From Methanomicrobiales archaeon HGW-Methanomicrobiales-1 (GTDB taxonomy: Archaea; Halobacteriota; Methanomicrobia; Methanomicrobiales; Methanospirillaceae), in NCBI GenBank assembly GCA_002839675.1, contig PGYM01000003.1, positions 186,001 to 250,000 of the forward strand: DNA of 64,000 nt, written 5' to 3'. Shown one piece after another: positions 18,808 through 28,708 of the stretch. The position numbers and the translations under genes were made by a program. Position 1 is the stretch's first letter; every line of letters starts with the position of its first letter. A model generated the notes under the pieces. That model was given only the letters and a program-made list of their open reading frames with translations. It had not been told where the DNA came from and ran no database searches.

Positions 18808-19328
18808 ATTCTGTAGCAGATCTTCTCATACAGTACAAGGCAATTGAAATAGGAGATTTTACCCTTGCGAGCGGTGCAAAAAGCACCTACTATATTGATG
18901 TGAAAACTGCAGTTACGCATCCCGATCTGCTTACGATTATTGCAAAACTTATTGCACAATCGCATGAATTCGAGGTTGTTGCCGGCGTTGCTGTCGGGGG
19001 TGTTCCACTTGCGGTTGCAACGGCACTCTCAGCAAAAAAGCCCTATGCGATCATCCGGGCCGCAGAGAAAAGTCATGGAAAGAAAGAGATGATCATCGGG
19101 AACGTCCGGAATAAACGGGTCCTCCTGGTTGAAGATGTGACAACCTCCGGCGGGTCCGCGCTGTACGGTATTGAAACCCTTCGCGCAGCAGGGGCGCACG
19201 CGGACCGTGTCGTTACTGTTGTAGACCGGGAACAGGGGGCTGAAGCGATGCTCACTAAAAAAGGTATTGAGTTCCTGCCGCTCGTCCGGGTGAGCGAACT
19301 GTTAAAAGAGAAGCAATTTTTACCGTAA
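18801..19328 (+). CDS. pyrE: Orotate phosphoribosyltransferase
   Basis: PyrE (175 residues) joins orotate and PRPP to form OMP. The PRPP-binding motif [14 protein letters not shown] is intact, as are the N-terminal [16 protein letters not shown] and [10 protein letters not shown] segments. AGGAGGT at 18791-18797 is a strong ribosome binding site for the ATG at 18801, inside the end of carS, which indicates coupled translation. Confidence 0.96.
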   Translation: MVNSVADLLIQYKAIEIGDFTLASGAKSTYYIDVKTAVTHPDLLTIIAKLIAQSHEFEVVAGVAVGGVPLAVATALSAKKPYAIIRAAEKSHGKKEMIIGNVRNKRVLLVEDVTTSGGSALYGIETLRAAGAHADRVVTVVDREQGAEAMLTKKGIEFLPLVRVSELLKEKQFLP

Positions 19329-19341
19329 ACGTACATTAGAG

Positions 19342-20634
19342 ATGGATATGAAGATCCTTGTTGTGGGCGGGGGAGGAAGGGAGCATGCAATAGCATCTGC
19401 ACTCGCCCGCAACCGAAAAACTGTAATATATTCTGTGATGGCAAAGAAAAATCCGGGGATCTCAAAACTCGCAGAAAAGGTCCTGCTCTGCAGGGAAACA
19501 GACATACCCCGCATTATAGCCTTCGCACTGGAGAACGGTATCGAATATGCTTTTATCGGTCCCGAAGCCCCGCTTGAGGCCGGTATTGTTGATGCATTGG
19601 AAGCTGCCGGTATAGCCTGTGTAGGTCCCTCCAGGGCCGCTGCACGGATTGAGACAGACAAAGGATTCTGCCGCGGGCTGATGGAACAGCACCAGATTGA
19701 GGGGTGCCCGAAGTATAGGCTCTGCCAGAACAGCAGCGAAGCGATCGCGTTTATCAATGGCCACGATGGCGATCTGGTCATAAAACCGGTCGGGCTCACC
19801 GGAGGAAAGGGCGTAAAGATCATGGGCGAACAGGTGGACCGGGCAGGTGCAATCGCCTATGCAGGGCAGATCAAGGGGGAGATCATTCTCGAAGAGCGTC
19901 TTATAGGGGAGGAATTCACGCTTCAGGCCTTTGTCGATGGAATCTCCCTTATACCTATGCCTCTTGTTCAGGATCACAAGCGGGCATTTGACGGGGACAC
20001 CGGACCTAACACCGGTGGCATGGGTTCGTATACTATGCCTGACCATATGCTGCCCTTTGTAACAAACGCAGATTATAAAAAGGCGTTTAATATTATGCAG
20101 GCAACTGTTGAAGCACTGGCGAGAACCGGAACTTCCTATAAAGGCATCCTTTACGGTCAGTTCATGAACACTGCAAAAGGCCCGAAAGTGATAGAATTCA
20201 ATGCCCGGTTCGGCGATCCCGAAGCAATGAATGTCCTGTCACTGCTCACCTCAGACCTGTCGGAAATCATGGTGAACATTGCACGCGGGACGCTCAGCCC
20301 TGCCCATGTCACGTTCGAAAAGAAAGCAACGGTCTGCAAATACCTGGTACCGGAAGGTTATCCCGATGCCCCTCATGCCGGGGACTTGCTCCATGTAGGT
20401 GATACAGACGGGGCAATCACCTATTATGCAAATGTCGAAGAACGTGATGGGTCGCTGGTCACCCTGACTTCCCGCACTCTGGCGTTTATAGGAATTGGCT
20501 CTACGTTGGAAGATGCCGAACGTATTGCAGAGCATGCAGCAGCATCCGTCAAGGGTTGTGTGAGATACCGGAAAGACATCGGAACAGAGAACTTACTCAG
20601 CCAGCGTATCGCACACATGAAGGAGTTACGATGA
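19342..20634 (+). CDS. purD: Phosphoribosylamine-glycine ligase
   Basis: PurD (430 residues) is the ATP-grasp enzyme forming GAR in purine synthesis. It shows the N-terminal [17 protein letters not shown], the ATP-binding [12 protein letters not shown], and the family stretch NTGGMGSYT with [14 protein letters not shown]. The ATG lies 13 bp after pyrE; a second in-frame ATG at 19348 is possible. Its TGA overlaps the argF ATG (ATGA). Confidence 0.96.
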   Translation: MDMKILVVGGGGREHAIASALARNRKTVIYSVMAKKNPGISKLAEKVLLCRETDIPRIIAFALENGIEYAFIGPEAPLEAGIVDALEAAGIACVGPSRAAARIETDKGFCRGLMEQHQIEGCPKYRLCQNSSEAIAFINGHDGDLVIKPVGLTGGKGVKIMGEQVDRAGAIAYAGQIKGEIILEERLIGEEFTLQAFVDGISLIPMPLVQDHKRAFDGDTGPNTGGMGSYTMPDHMLPFVTNADYKKAFNIMQATVEALARTGTSYKGILYGQFMNTAKGPKVIEFNARFGDPEAMNVLSLLTSDLSEIMVNIARGTLSPAHVTFEKKATVCKYLVPEGYPDAPHAGDLLHVGDTDGAITYYANVEERDGSLVTLTSRTLAFIGIGSTLEDAERIAEHAAASVKGCVRYRKDIGTENLLSQRIAHMKELR

Positions 20635-21542
20635 ATAAGGATTTTCTATCAATTCTGGATATCAGCAAAACCGAGCTGGAGCAGATACTATCTGAAGCAA
20701 AACATCTCAAGACGTTGAAGAAACAGGGAGTGGTTCACGACGTCCTCCGCGGGAAAAATCTCGCTATGATCTTTGAGAAGTCATCTACCCGGACCCATAT
20801 CTCGTTTGAAGTGGGTATGAACGAACTGGGTGGCCACGCATTGTTTTTGAATGCCCGGGATATGCAGATCTGGCGGGGCGAGGAGATACGGGACACTGCA
20901 CGGGCAGCATCCCGTTATGTATCCGGCATAATGATCAGGGCCTATAAACACAGCACCATCGAAGAATTTGCCCGGTTTGCAACCATTCCTGTCATAAATG
21001 GTCTCTCTGATCTTGAGCATCCCTGCCAGTTACTTGCAGATATTATGACCATGGAGGAGCATTTCGGCTCAACGCAGGATCTGCGTGTAGCCTGGGTTGG
21101 CGATGGGAATAATGTCTGCAATTCACTGATCCTCTCCACGGTACTCACCGGGTATTCTGTTACCGTGGCGACTCCGGATGGGTACGAACCCTCAGCAGAT
21201 ATCGTGACAAAAGCACGCGCACTTGGCGGAAAAGTGAACCTGGTGAAAAGTCCCGAGCAGGCAGTAAAAGATGCACACATCATTGTTACGGATACATGGG
21301 TATCTATGGGTGATGACGCAGAACGGGAAGAACGCTTAAAGGTTTTTTCCCCCTATACCGTAGACGCCGGCCTCATGCGACATGCATCACCGGATGCACG
21401 GGTGCTGCACTGTCTTCCTGCACACCGGGGCGAGGAGATTGCTGATGAAGTGATGGAAGGCGGCCAGAGTCTGGTGTGGGATGAGGCCGAAAACCGGCTG
21501 CATGCACAGAAAGCATTGCTTGTGCGTCTGCTGAAAAAATAA
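20631..21542 (+). CDS. argF: Ornithine carbamoyltransferase
   Basis: ArgF (303 residues) makes citrulline from ornithine and carbamoyl phosphate. The carbamoyl-phosphate motif SSTRT is at 51-55 and the ornithine/catalytic [10 protein letters not shown] is near the C-terminus. The Arg-X-X-X-SMG loop appears as DTWVSMGDD, which favours OTCase over aspartate carbamoyltransferase. The start overlaps the purD stop and has GGAG 6 nt upstream. argG and carAB lie 2-9 kb away. Confidence 0.96.
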   Translation: MNKDFLSILDISKTELEQILSEAKHLKTLKKQGVVHDVLRGKNLAMIFEKSSTRTHISFEVGMNELGGHALFLNARDMQIWRGEEIRDTARAASRYVSGIMIRAYKHSTIEEFARFATIPVINGLSDLEHPCQLLADIMTMEEHFGSTQDLRVAWVGDGNNVCNSLILSTVLTGYSVTVATPDGYEPSADIVTKARALGGKVNLVKSPEQAVKDAHIIVTDTWVSMGDDAEREERLKVFSPYTVDAGLMRHASPDARVLHCLPAHRGEEIADEVMEGGQSLVWDEAENRLHAQKALLVRLLKK

Positions 21543-21564
21543 AAAATAACTTTAAAAAAATCGT

Positions 21565-21822
21565 TTACTTTTCAGCAATGAATTTGTTAAGTTCATCGCG
21601 CATATAGGTCTCAACTTTTTGCAAGACCTCAAATTTACCCCGGAATGCGAGCAGATCGCGTTCTTCTCCATCCATATTGGCAAATTTGATCCTCTCTCTT
21701 CTGTCAACAACTTCCACGTCGAATTTGTTCGAGATATCCAGGATAATCTTCTGAGGTACACCCGGGGGAATAACGATATCGAATAATTGTTCTTCTTCGG
21801 ACAAGTCTTTCACCTGATTCAC
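21565..21822 (-). CDS. Small protein coupled to methanogenesis marker 14, unknown
   Basis: This is a protein of 85 residues from a GTG at 21822 that overlaps the TGA of the marker 14 gene (GTGA). It is charged and has no Cys or hydrophobic helix. The pattern QLFDIVIPPGVPQKIILDISNKFDVEVVDR suggests a small alpha/beta domain. An ATG further upstream (21912) would lie wholly inside marker 14 and is rejected. The coupling suggests work with the marker 14 protein, but no function is claimed. Confidence 0.75.
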   Translation of the reverse strand: MNQVKDLSEEEQLFDIVIPPGVPQKIILDISNKFDVEVVDRRERIKFANMDGEERDLLAFRGKFEVLQKVETYMRDELNKFIAEK

Positions 21823-23318
21823 TTTCCTATTTTGATTCGCCGGCTCATAATACATGGGCCCCCACGTACGCCCCCGATCGGGTTTTTGGGCTTTCCCAGC
21901 GAGTTCATACAACGGCCCATAAGTGCCGCGCCTCGTGCAAGACCGTCATCTACGAATACGAGGTGATCCCGGGGATCATCATAGAGATTACGTTCTGTGA
22001 TCCCATCGAGAATATATTCCGGTTTTCTTCCGGAGATTGCTGCCCTGCCGGTAAATCCAATTGAGGAATTCCCTGGAACGAGTTTTTGTTCGACAGCTAC
22101 GTCTATCAGGCGCAGAGCCATTTTTGCGCAGACCCGGTCAATGACTTCGTTGAGGGTTGCGAGGTTGTGGTTTTTATGGATCTCTTTTCCAATCTCCATC
22201 AGTTTATCGAGATCGCTGCTGTTTTCCCCACAGTCACAGCCTATCATGGCAATGCCGGACTCAAGTGCCAGCTTTGCATTGACCGGAACCCTGCCAAACC
22301 GGTCTCGTTCTGCTGGTACAATCCGGATGTCTATATGCTCGTGGCACCGGTTTACAAAATCATCGATGACCCTGCGGTTCCCACCGCCAAAGAGCCCTCC
22401 GGTAACACTGTGCTCGCCAAAAATATCAAGGGCCGTGCCGGTCCGCTGTTGCACAAGACCGGTTCCCCGGACAATTGCGTCAGGAATCGCGCCGGCAAGC
22501 CCGCAGAAGTTACCCACCGTTTTTGCAAACGGATTTGGATCATCTGCGCTCACATCACTGGTAATCCTGCCGTCAAGCGTTGTACCGAAATCCACTGAAA
22601 CGCAGGGGTTACGGAAATCAACCGGTGTCCATTTTGCACCCTCTTTGATCCCCGCCATTGCCAGTTCGCCCTCCATCTCGTTTGCTACCATCTCCACACC
22701 GGTTGAGCCCACCGGGGGAATGACTCCTGCTACCGCCCCGACAAAGACAACCTTGTCTGCAAAACTGAACGGCTGGAGTTTCTGCGGCTGGTTCTCTTTT
22801 GACATGGGGGGTGTCATTTTGCGGGGCGGGACCCCTGCGACAAGACAGCCATTTGCGAGTGCAATGACAAAATCGCCAATCTGATCCGGCGACTCCATTT
22901 CCGCCACAACCCCGGTACTCCGGACAACGAAATCCAGTTCTTTGAGAATATCGAGATGGGCATCTTTATGGCACTGGATCAGGGTGTCCCGGACGAGTTC
23001 GGTTACTGCTTCCCGGGTCAGTTCGGTCCCGTCAAGGGTTGCCCCGAAGATGGTTTCCCCGGGTTTCGGGGGGCGGATGTCGCGGCTCATGCTGACTGTT
23101 TTGTGGATAACATAGGACATGCCGGTTTCGAGATTAACGCCAGTCAGGATACATTTTGTTGTTGTGTTTCCCATTTCTACGGAAGCAACAATAAAATAAG
23201 GCTTATTCTTGTATTCAGGAAATTGCATGCCTGCGCCGTGAGTTATTGAAGGTGGAGGCGGACTTTCAACGATATAGGGATTTGGTTTTATAAAGCGGGA
23301 AAAAAAACCGGCGCACAT
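21819..23318 (-). CDS. Methanogenesis marker protein 14
   Basis: This protein of 499 residues matches the methanogen-restricted marker 14 family. It has ASKHA/reactivase-like features: a phosphate-loop-like VASVEMGNTTTKCILTG near the N-terminus, VSVDFGTTLDG in the middle, and FTGRAAISGRKPE and FVDDGLARGAALMG near the end. Family function is unproven; the fold suggests an ATP-dependent activator of a methanogenesis enzyme (inference). A TATA-like attataagg about 30 nt upstream supports the long start at 23318. An ATG at 23228 is the alternative. Confidence 0.88.
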   Translation of the reverse strand: MCAGFFSRFIKPNPYIVESPPPPSITHGAGMQFPEYKNKPYFIVASVEMGNTTTKCILTGVNLETGMSYVIHKTVSMSRDIRPPKPGETIFGATLDGTELTREAVTELVRDTLIQCHKDAHLDILKELDFVVRSTGVVAEMESPDQIGDFVIALANGCLVAGVPPRKMTPPMSKENQPQKLQPFSFADKVVFVGAVAGVIPPVGSTGVEMVANEMEGELAMAGIKEGAKWTPVDFRNPCVSVDFGTTLDGRITSDVSADDPNPFAKTVGNFCGLAGAIPDAIVRGTGLVQQRTGTALDIFGEHSVTGGLFGGGNRRVIDDFVNRCHEHIDIRIVPAERDRFGRVPVNAKLALESGIAMIGCDCGENSSDLDKLMEIGKEIHKNHNLATLNEVIDRVCAKMALRLIDVAVEQKLVPGNSSIGFTGRAAISGRKPEYILDGITERNLYDDPRDHLVFVDDGLARGAALMGRCMNSLGKPKNPIGGVRGGPCIMSRRIKIGK

Positions 23319-23517
23319 GGTGATCGAGTCTTCAATGCGTCAATCCTTATAATTTTCTATTTTGGTTCAGGTGTTCGACGCAGCTAGCCAGACACATGAT
23401 TTCCGGAATTCAGGTACTTGATTGCATTGGACAAAAACCAATAACTGTCTAAAAATATTTTCAATTGACCCGTGTATCACAGTGTATGGAAGATACACTC
23501 CAGAGAATAAAAAAAAA

Positions 23518-24726
23518 TTACTTTTTGGATTTTGTGTTCTTTCTTGTTTTTCTGGCATGGACCATGCGTGCCTGGATGCCAAAATACTGGGAGACCCCGA
23601 TTGCATGGCACTGGTCGAGAGATGTACTGTCAAACGAAACTAAATCCTCTGAATAGATAGCATCCGGTGAGCTGCGCCCGAGTACCCGTACCGCACCCTT
23701 GTAAATTTCGAGGTCCACCTTGCCATTCACCCGTTCCTGGGTGGTATCAATAAATGCATTCAGTGCAGCATACAGGGGTTCATATACCAGACCTTTGTAG
23801 GCCAGTTCCGACCACTTGTCATCCACCATGCGCTTGAATACCAGTTCCTGCCGGGTGAGGACAAGCGCTTCAAGATCGTGGTGTGCAGTAAGAATTACCG
23901 TTGCAGCCGGGTGCTCATAATTCTCCCGGGCTTTAATCCCGAGGATGCGATCCTCAATCAGGTCATTGCGGCCGATCCCGTGTTTTCCTGCAAGGATATT
24001 CAGCCGCTGGATCAGGTCATAGCCCTGCATTTTTTTGCCGTTAATGGCAACCGGAATACCGCCTTTAAACTCCAGGGTGATTTTTTCCGGCTTATCCGGT
24101 GCATTTACCGGAGAAACCGTCCAGAGATAGATCTCTTCAGGCGGGTGGAATGCGGGATCTTCCAGTTTGCCGCCCTCAATACTCCGGCTCCAGCAGTTTT
24201 CATCCATGCTCCATGGTTTATCTTTTTTTACCGGCACCGGAATCTTATGCTTTTTTGCATAATCGATCTCCCAGTCCCGTGTCAGGTTGAGTTCACGGAT
24301 GGGCGCGACGACTTCGAGACCCGCGCTGCGGATGATAAAGTCAAACCTGAGCTGGTCATTGCCTTTGCCGGTGCATCCATGCCCGATTGCTGTTGCACCT
24401 TCTTTGCGGGCAATCTTGACGACTTCCTCTGCGATCAGGGGCCGGGCAAGGGAAGTCCCCATCGGGTAGCCTTCATAGGAGCCATTCGCTTTAATCGCCG
24501 GGAAGATATGGTTATTCACAAATGCTTCGCGGGCATCAATGGTGTAATGTTTATCAGCGAGTTTCTTCCCTTTTTGCGTGGCGACATCGATCTCTTCATC
24601 CCGCTGCCCAACATTCACGGCAACGGTGATGACACGATCGTAATTATATCGTTCCTTTAACAGGGGGATACAGATGGAGGTGTCAAGCCCTCCGGAATAT
24701 GCAAGAACAATAGAACCTTTTCCCAT
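23518..24726 (-). CDS. argG: Argininosuccinate synthase
   Basis: ArgG (402 residues) condenses citrulline and aspartate using ATP. The PP-loop AYSGGLDTS is at 8-16, and [14 protein letters not shown] and [12 protein letters not shown] are family motifs. The ATG at 24726 has GGTG 8 nt upstream, so the frame extension to 24795 is not used. A 6-bp inverted repeat CCCTTA/TAAGGG (24776-24792) sits about 50-65 bp upstream and overlaps a TATA-like stretch, a weak operator candidate. Confidence 0.96.
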   Translation of the reverse strand: MGKGSIVLAYSGGLDTSICIPLLKERYNYDRVITVAVNVGQRDEEIDVATQKGKKLADKHYTIDAREAFVNNHIFPAIKANGSYEGYPMGTSLARPLIAEEVVKIARKEGATAIGHGCTGKGNDQLRFDFIIRSAGLEVVAPIRELNLTRDWEIDYAKKHKIPVPVKKDKPWSMDENCWSRSIEGGKLEDPAFHPPEEIYLWTVSPVNAPDKPEKITLEFKGGIPVAINGKKMQGYDLIQRLNILAGKHGIGRNDLIEDRILGIKARENYEHPAATVILTAHHDLEALVLTRQELVFKRMVDDKWSELAYKGLVYEPLYAALNAFIDTTQERVNGKVDLEIYKGAVRVLGRSSPDAIYSEDLVSFDSTSLDQCHAIGVSQYFGIQARMVHARKTRKNTKSKK

Positions 24727-24854
24727 AATGAATACACCTTTTTTACTAATCGTAATATAGTGTTTTGATGTTTTTCCCTTATATGTTAAGGGCATAATGT
24801 CACGAAAACCTGATGTTCCAGAGAAAAAAATCCCTTTACAGCAGATTCAGAAAC

Positions 24855-24886
24855 TAAAAAAAAGTTGTTCAGGTTTTTACCTGAAC
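24855..24886 (-). terminator. Hairpin plus T-run terminator after the cupredoxin-like gene
   Basis: On the minus strand GTTCAGGT pairs perfectly with ACCTGAAC (8 bp, 4-nt loop) and is followed within a few bases by a run of nine T. It lies 18 bp past the stop of the lipoprotein gene, the position expected of an intrinsic-type terminator. Such hairpins are uncommon in archaea, where T-runs usually suffice. Confidence 0.7.
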
Positions 24887-24903
24887 CTAGGTATCGTTGG
24901 GAA

Positions 24904-25407
24904 TTAGGCCGTTACGTAAATGATTCCTGGTGTTTGAGGCTGGAAGTTAGTCGTGTAATCATACGCGCCTACTTTATCAAAGGTGACTTCGATGGTCTTG
25001 CCGTAAGGGATCGAAACCTCTTTCAGGCCATTTAACCATGCTCCGTCAGTGGGATCGGTTGCCAGTACACCATGAGGCCTGAGTGAATCCATGTTTGCCC
25101 AGAGAACTTTAGTGCCAACTTTTACATATATCGTTGTATCCGGGGTAATTGTCATATCCTGGTTAAAGGTGATTGTAAATGTTGGCACTGGGGTTGCGGT
25201 CGGGGTTACCGTTGGCGCTGCAGTCTTGTTTACAACAACAACTACAATTTCCTTGGTCGGTTCGGCGGTTGGGGGTACTGTGGTTACAACCGTGGTTGGG
25301 ACTGCAGTCGGTACTGGGGTGGCTACAGGTGCCGCTGGCTGGGATGTGCATCCCGCGAGCAGGATTCCGATGAACAGAATCGCAAGTACAACAAGAAGTT
25401 TCTTCAT
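24904..25407 (-). CDS. Cupredoxin-like lipoprotein
   Basis: This is a protein of 167 residues from the Met at 25407. It starts with a signal peptide and lipobox LLAGC (Cys20), followed by a Pro/Thr/Val-rich spacer to about residue 78 and a beta-rich domain that resembles cupredoxins (VLWANMDSLRPHGV, then GAYDYTTNFQPQTPG). Only one plausible copper ligand, His112, is present; the usual Cys, second His and Met near the C-terminus are missing. It may bind metal poorly or not at all. It is likely anchored outside the membrane. Confidence 0.82.
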   Translation of the reverse strand: MKKLLVVLAILFIGILLAGCTSQPAAPVATPVPTAVPTTVVTTVPPTAEPTKEIVVVVVNKTAAPTVTPTATPVPTFTITFNQDMTITPDTTIYVKVGTKVLWANMDSLRPHGVLATDPTDGAWLNGLKEVSIPYGKTIEVTFDKVGAYDYTTNFQPQTPGIIYVTA

Positions 25408-25546
25408 GCATCTTTTTTTGTTATTTCGGTATATAAGGATATTCAATCATTTTGCATGATTATTGCATCTTACCCAACGAGATCTCTGGATCCGGTGTGC
25501 TGCGCAAAATCTTAAAAAAGGAAATATTTGCGTTTTTTCGTCGATA

Positions 25547-28500
25547 TTACTTCAGATAATGGCTGATTGGCTCAAGTGTCATTTTCTCGCGCTTGATCGC
25601 ATCAATGGCCAGTGCAGCTGCACGCGCTGCCTGAAGGGTGGTAATATAGGGTATTGAGTAATCCACTGCCGCACGCATGATCTGGTAATGATCCTCCCGT
25701 GACTGGCGGTCCTGTGGGGTGTTGATGATGAGACGTATCTCCCCGTGCCGCATCATATCCAGCACATTGGGAGAACCTTCCTGCACTTTTCTGACCAGAT
25801 GCGCCTCAATACCCGCATCGTGGAGGTAATCCACCGTCCCTTCAGTGCCGTAGAGGGTGAGCCCGAGATCACGCAGCTGCCGTGCGATTGGTGTTGCCTC
25901 TTCTTTCTGCTCGATATTTACCGATATGAATATATTGCCTTTCAGGGGGAGTTCATTGTCGGCAGAGATACAGGCCTTGTAAAAAGCAAGTCCGAAATCA
26001 TAATCAATACCCATCACTTCGCCGGTACTCTTCATTTCAGGGCCGAGGACTGTATCAACACCTGCGAGCTTGTTGAACGGCAGCAGGACCTCTTTGACTG
26101 CGACATGTTTGATCTCCCGTTCTTTATGGCCAAGATCGCGCAGTTTCCTGCCAACCATGACTTTTGCTGCAATTTTCGCTACCGGGAGCCCGGTGGCTTT
26201 TGAAACGAACGGTACGGTGCGGCTTGCCCGGGGGTTGGCCTCAAGGATATAGACCACGTTGTCTTTTACCGCAAGCTGGAGATTTACCAGCCCGATTACC
26301 CCAAGACCCAAGGCGATCTTGCGGGTGTAATCCCGGACGGTGTCAATAACGCTGGCTGGCAGTGACTGTGTCGGGATCACGCAGGCTGAATCACCTGAAT
26401 GGATCCCTGCCTGTTCAATGTGTTCCATAATCCCGCCAATGAGCACTTCTTCTCCATCGCAGACAGCATCGACATCGAGTTCAATGGCATTCTGAAGGTA
26501 GGAATCGATGAGAACCGGATGGTTCTTTGCAACCCGGACCGCTTCTTTGATGTAGGATTCAAATTCAACGGCATTGTGGGCGATCTCCATTGCCCTGCCC
26601 CCAAGCACAAATGAAGGCCGGACAAGCACAGGAAAACCTATCTTTTCTGCTTTCTCGAGTGCTTCTGCTTCGGAATATGCAGACGCGTTAGCCGGGCTGG
26701 GGATTTTGAGTTTATTTAACAGGACACTGAACCGGTCGCGATCCTCGGCAATATCCATCGCATCCGGACTCGTACCCAGAATCCTGGTTTTAAGGCCGAG
26801 GCGTTTGATTTCCTGCTCAATAGGTACTGCAAGGTTGACAGCATTCTGCCCACCGAACTGTACCATAACGCCATAATAATTGTCTTTCCTGAGAATATTG
26901 ACAACATCTTCGAGCTGCATCGGCTCAAAGAAGAGCCGGTCTGAGGTATCGAAATCCGTAGAGACGGTTTCTGGATTATTATTGACGATGTGGACTTCCA
27001 CGCCTTCTTCCCGCAGGGACTGGACCGCATGCACCGTGCAGTAATCAAACTCGATTCCCTGGCCGATACGGATTGGCCCGGATCCAAGGATGAGCACTTT
27101 CTGGCGATCGCTGGGAACGATCTCGCAGTCACTTTCATACGTGGAGTAGAAATAGGGGGTGCTTGCCGGGAACTCGGCTGCACAGGTGTCTACCATCTTG
27201 TACGAAGGGAGGCCTGCAATCTTTTCAACCTGGTCCACATTCATCCCGGTAATTTTTGCGATCTCCGCATTCGAAAACCCGAGTATCTTTGCTGACCGGA
27301 TATCTGCCGGTTCAGCATGAGCTGCGAGATGTTTTTCACAATCTATGATATTTTTGATCTTCTCTAAAAAGAACGGGATAATGGAGGTGAGTTGCGCGAT
27401 CTCGTCAAGGGTAAAATCCAGTCGGAAGGCATCGAAGAGACAATGGAACCGCTCATCGGTCGGGCGTGACAGGATCATCCGGACCTCACTGGGGCTTGTA
27501 TGGACTTGAACATCGGTGTCGATCGACCGCTTCGCTTTCATGAACGCTTCTTCCAGGGTGCGCCCGATTGCCATCACCTCTCCGGTGCTCTTCATGGAAG
27601 TGCCAAGTGTACGGTCAGCGCCTTTGAACTTGTCAAACGGCCAGCGGGGAACCTTGACTACGATATAATCAATAGTTGGTTCAAAAGATGCCGGGGTGCA
27701 TCCGGTAACGGTGTTCATGATCTCGTCGAGCCGCATGCCAATGGCGATCTTTGCTGCCACCCGTGCAATGGGATAGCCGGTTGCTTTTGAGGCAAGGGCC
27801 GATGACCGGGAAACCCGCGGGTTCACTTCAATCACCCGGTAATCGCCCTCCCAGAATGCGAACTGGACATTGCAGCCACCCTGCACATCCAGCGCCCGGA
27901 TGATGTGGATTGCTGCGCTTCGCATCATCTGGAATTCGTCATCGCGCAGGGTAAGGATCGGAGCAACAACCACACTCTCTCCTGTGTGGATGCCCATCGG
28001 GTCTACATTCTCCATCCCGCAGACAATAATGCAGGTGTCTGCGGCATCGCGCATCACCTCGAACTCGATCTCCTTCCAGCCCATCACGCTCTCTTCAATG
28101 AGCACCTGGTGGATGCGGGAGCGGGAGAGCCCTAGTTCAACGATCCGGGTCAGTTCCTCCCGGGTACGGGCGATACCTCCGCCTGCCCCTCCGAGGGTAT
28201 ATGCTGGCCGCACAACGGCCGGAAGACCGATCTCGGCGATGGCTTCCTCAATCTGCGTGAGGGTGTTGAGTACCATACTTTTCGGTACCGGCTCACCGAT
28301 ACTGATCATGAGATCGCGGAACTTCTGCCGGTCTTCCCCTTTGTAGATTGCTTCAAGCGGGGTTCCGAGAATTTCTACATCTTTGAGTGCGCCCATTTCG
28401 GCGAGTTCGACCGTGAGGTTCAGGCCGGTCTGGCCTCCCATCCCAGAAAGGATCCCGTCGGGTTTCTCTTTCTCTATGATCTTTGCGATAATGTCTGCCC

Positions 28501-28708
28501 TGAGTGGTTCGATATAAATCTCATCGGCCATATCCGGATCAGTCATGATCGTTGCCGGATTGGAGTTGACCAGTACGACTTTGACGCCCTCTTCCCGCAA
28601 AGAACGGCATGCCTGCGAGCCCGAGAAATCGAACTCCGCTGCCTGCCCGATCTGGATAGGTCCCGATCCTATCAGGAGCACCTTTTTGATATCTGTCCGC
28701 TTAGGCAT
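25547..28708 (-). CDS. carB: Carbamoyl-phosphate synthase large subunit
   Basis: CarB (1053 residues) makes carbamoyl phosphate from bicarbonate, ammonia and two ATP for pyrimidine and arginine synthesis. Two homologous ATP-grasp halves are evident, each opening with a similar motif (LLIGSGPIQIGQAAEFD at about 11-27 and LILGSGPIRIGQGIEFDY near 545). An allosteric MGS-like domain occupies about the last 130 residues. The ATG overlaps the carA stop by one base. No internal break was seen. Confidence 0.97.
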   Translation of the reverse strand: MPKRTDIKKVLLIGSGPIQIGQAAEFDFSGSQACRSLREEGVKVVLVNSNPATIMTDPDMADEIYIEPLRADIIAKIIEKEKPDGILSGMGGQTGLNLTVELAEMGALKDVEILGTPLEAIYKGEDRQKFRDLMISIGEPVPKSMVLNTLTQIEEAIAEIGLPAVVRPAYTLGGAGGGIARTREELTRIVELGLSRSRIHQVLIEESVMGWKEIEFEVMRDAADTCIIVCGMENVDPMGIHTGESVVVAPILTLRDDEFQMMRSAAIHIIRALDVQGGCNVQFAFWEGDYRVIEVNPRVSRSSALASKATGYPIARVAAKIAIGMRLDEIMNTVTGCTPASFEPTIDYIVVKVPRWPFDKFKGADRTLGTSMKSTGEVMAIGRTLEEAFMKAKRSIDTDVQVHTSPSEVRMILSRPTDERFHCLFDAFRLDFTLDEIAQLTSIIPFFLEKIKNIIDCEKHLAAHAEPADIRSAKILGFSNAEIAKITGMNVDQVEKIAGLPSYKMVDTCAAEFPASTPYFYSTYESDCEIVPSDRQKVLILGSGPIRIGQGIEFDYCTVHAVQSLREEGVEVHIVNNNPETVSTDFDTSDRLFFEPMQLEDVVNILRKDNYYGVMVQFGGQNAVNLAVPIEQEIKRLGLKTRILGTSPDAMDIAEDRDRFSVLLNKLKIPSPANASAYSEAEALEKAEKIGFPVLVRPSFVLGGRAMEIAHNAVEFESYIKEAVRVAKNHPVLIDSYLQNAIELDVDAVCDGEEVLIGGIMEHIEQAGIHSGDSACVIPTQSLPASVIDTVRDYTRKIALGLGVIGLVNLQLAVKDNVVYILEANPRASRTVPFVSKATGLPVAKIAAKVMVGRKLRDLGHKEREIKHVAVKEVLLPFNKLAGVDTVLGPEMKSTGEVMGIDYDFGLAFYKACISADNELPLKGNIFISVNIEQKEEATPIARQLRDLGLTLYGTEGTVDYLHDAGIEAHLVRKVQEGSPNVLDMMRHGEIRLIINTPQDRQSREDHYQIMRAAVDYSIPYITTLQAARAAALAIDAIKREKMTLEPISHYLK

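Noticed and set aside
24776-24792. CCCTTA/TAAGGG as a defined arginine operator for argG
   Set aside because: The repeat is only 6 bp, lies 50-65 bp upstream and was not seen before argF or carA, so it is noted only as a weak candidate.
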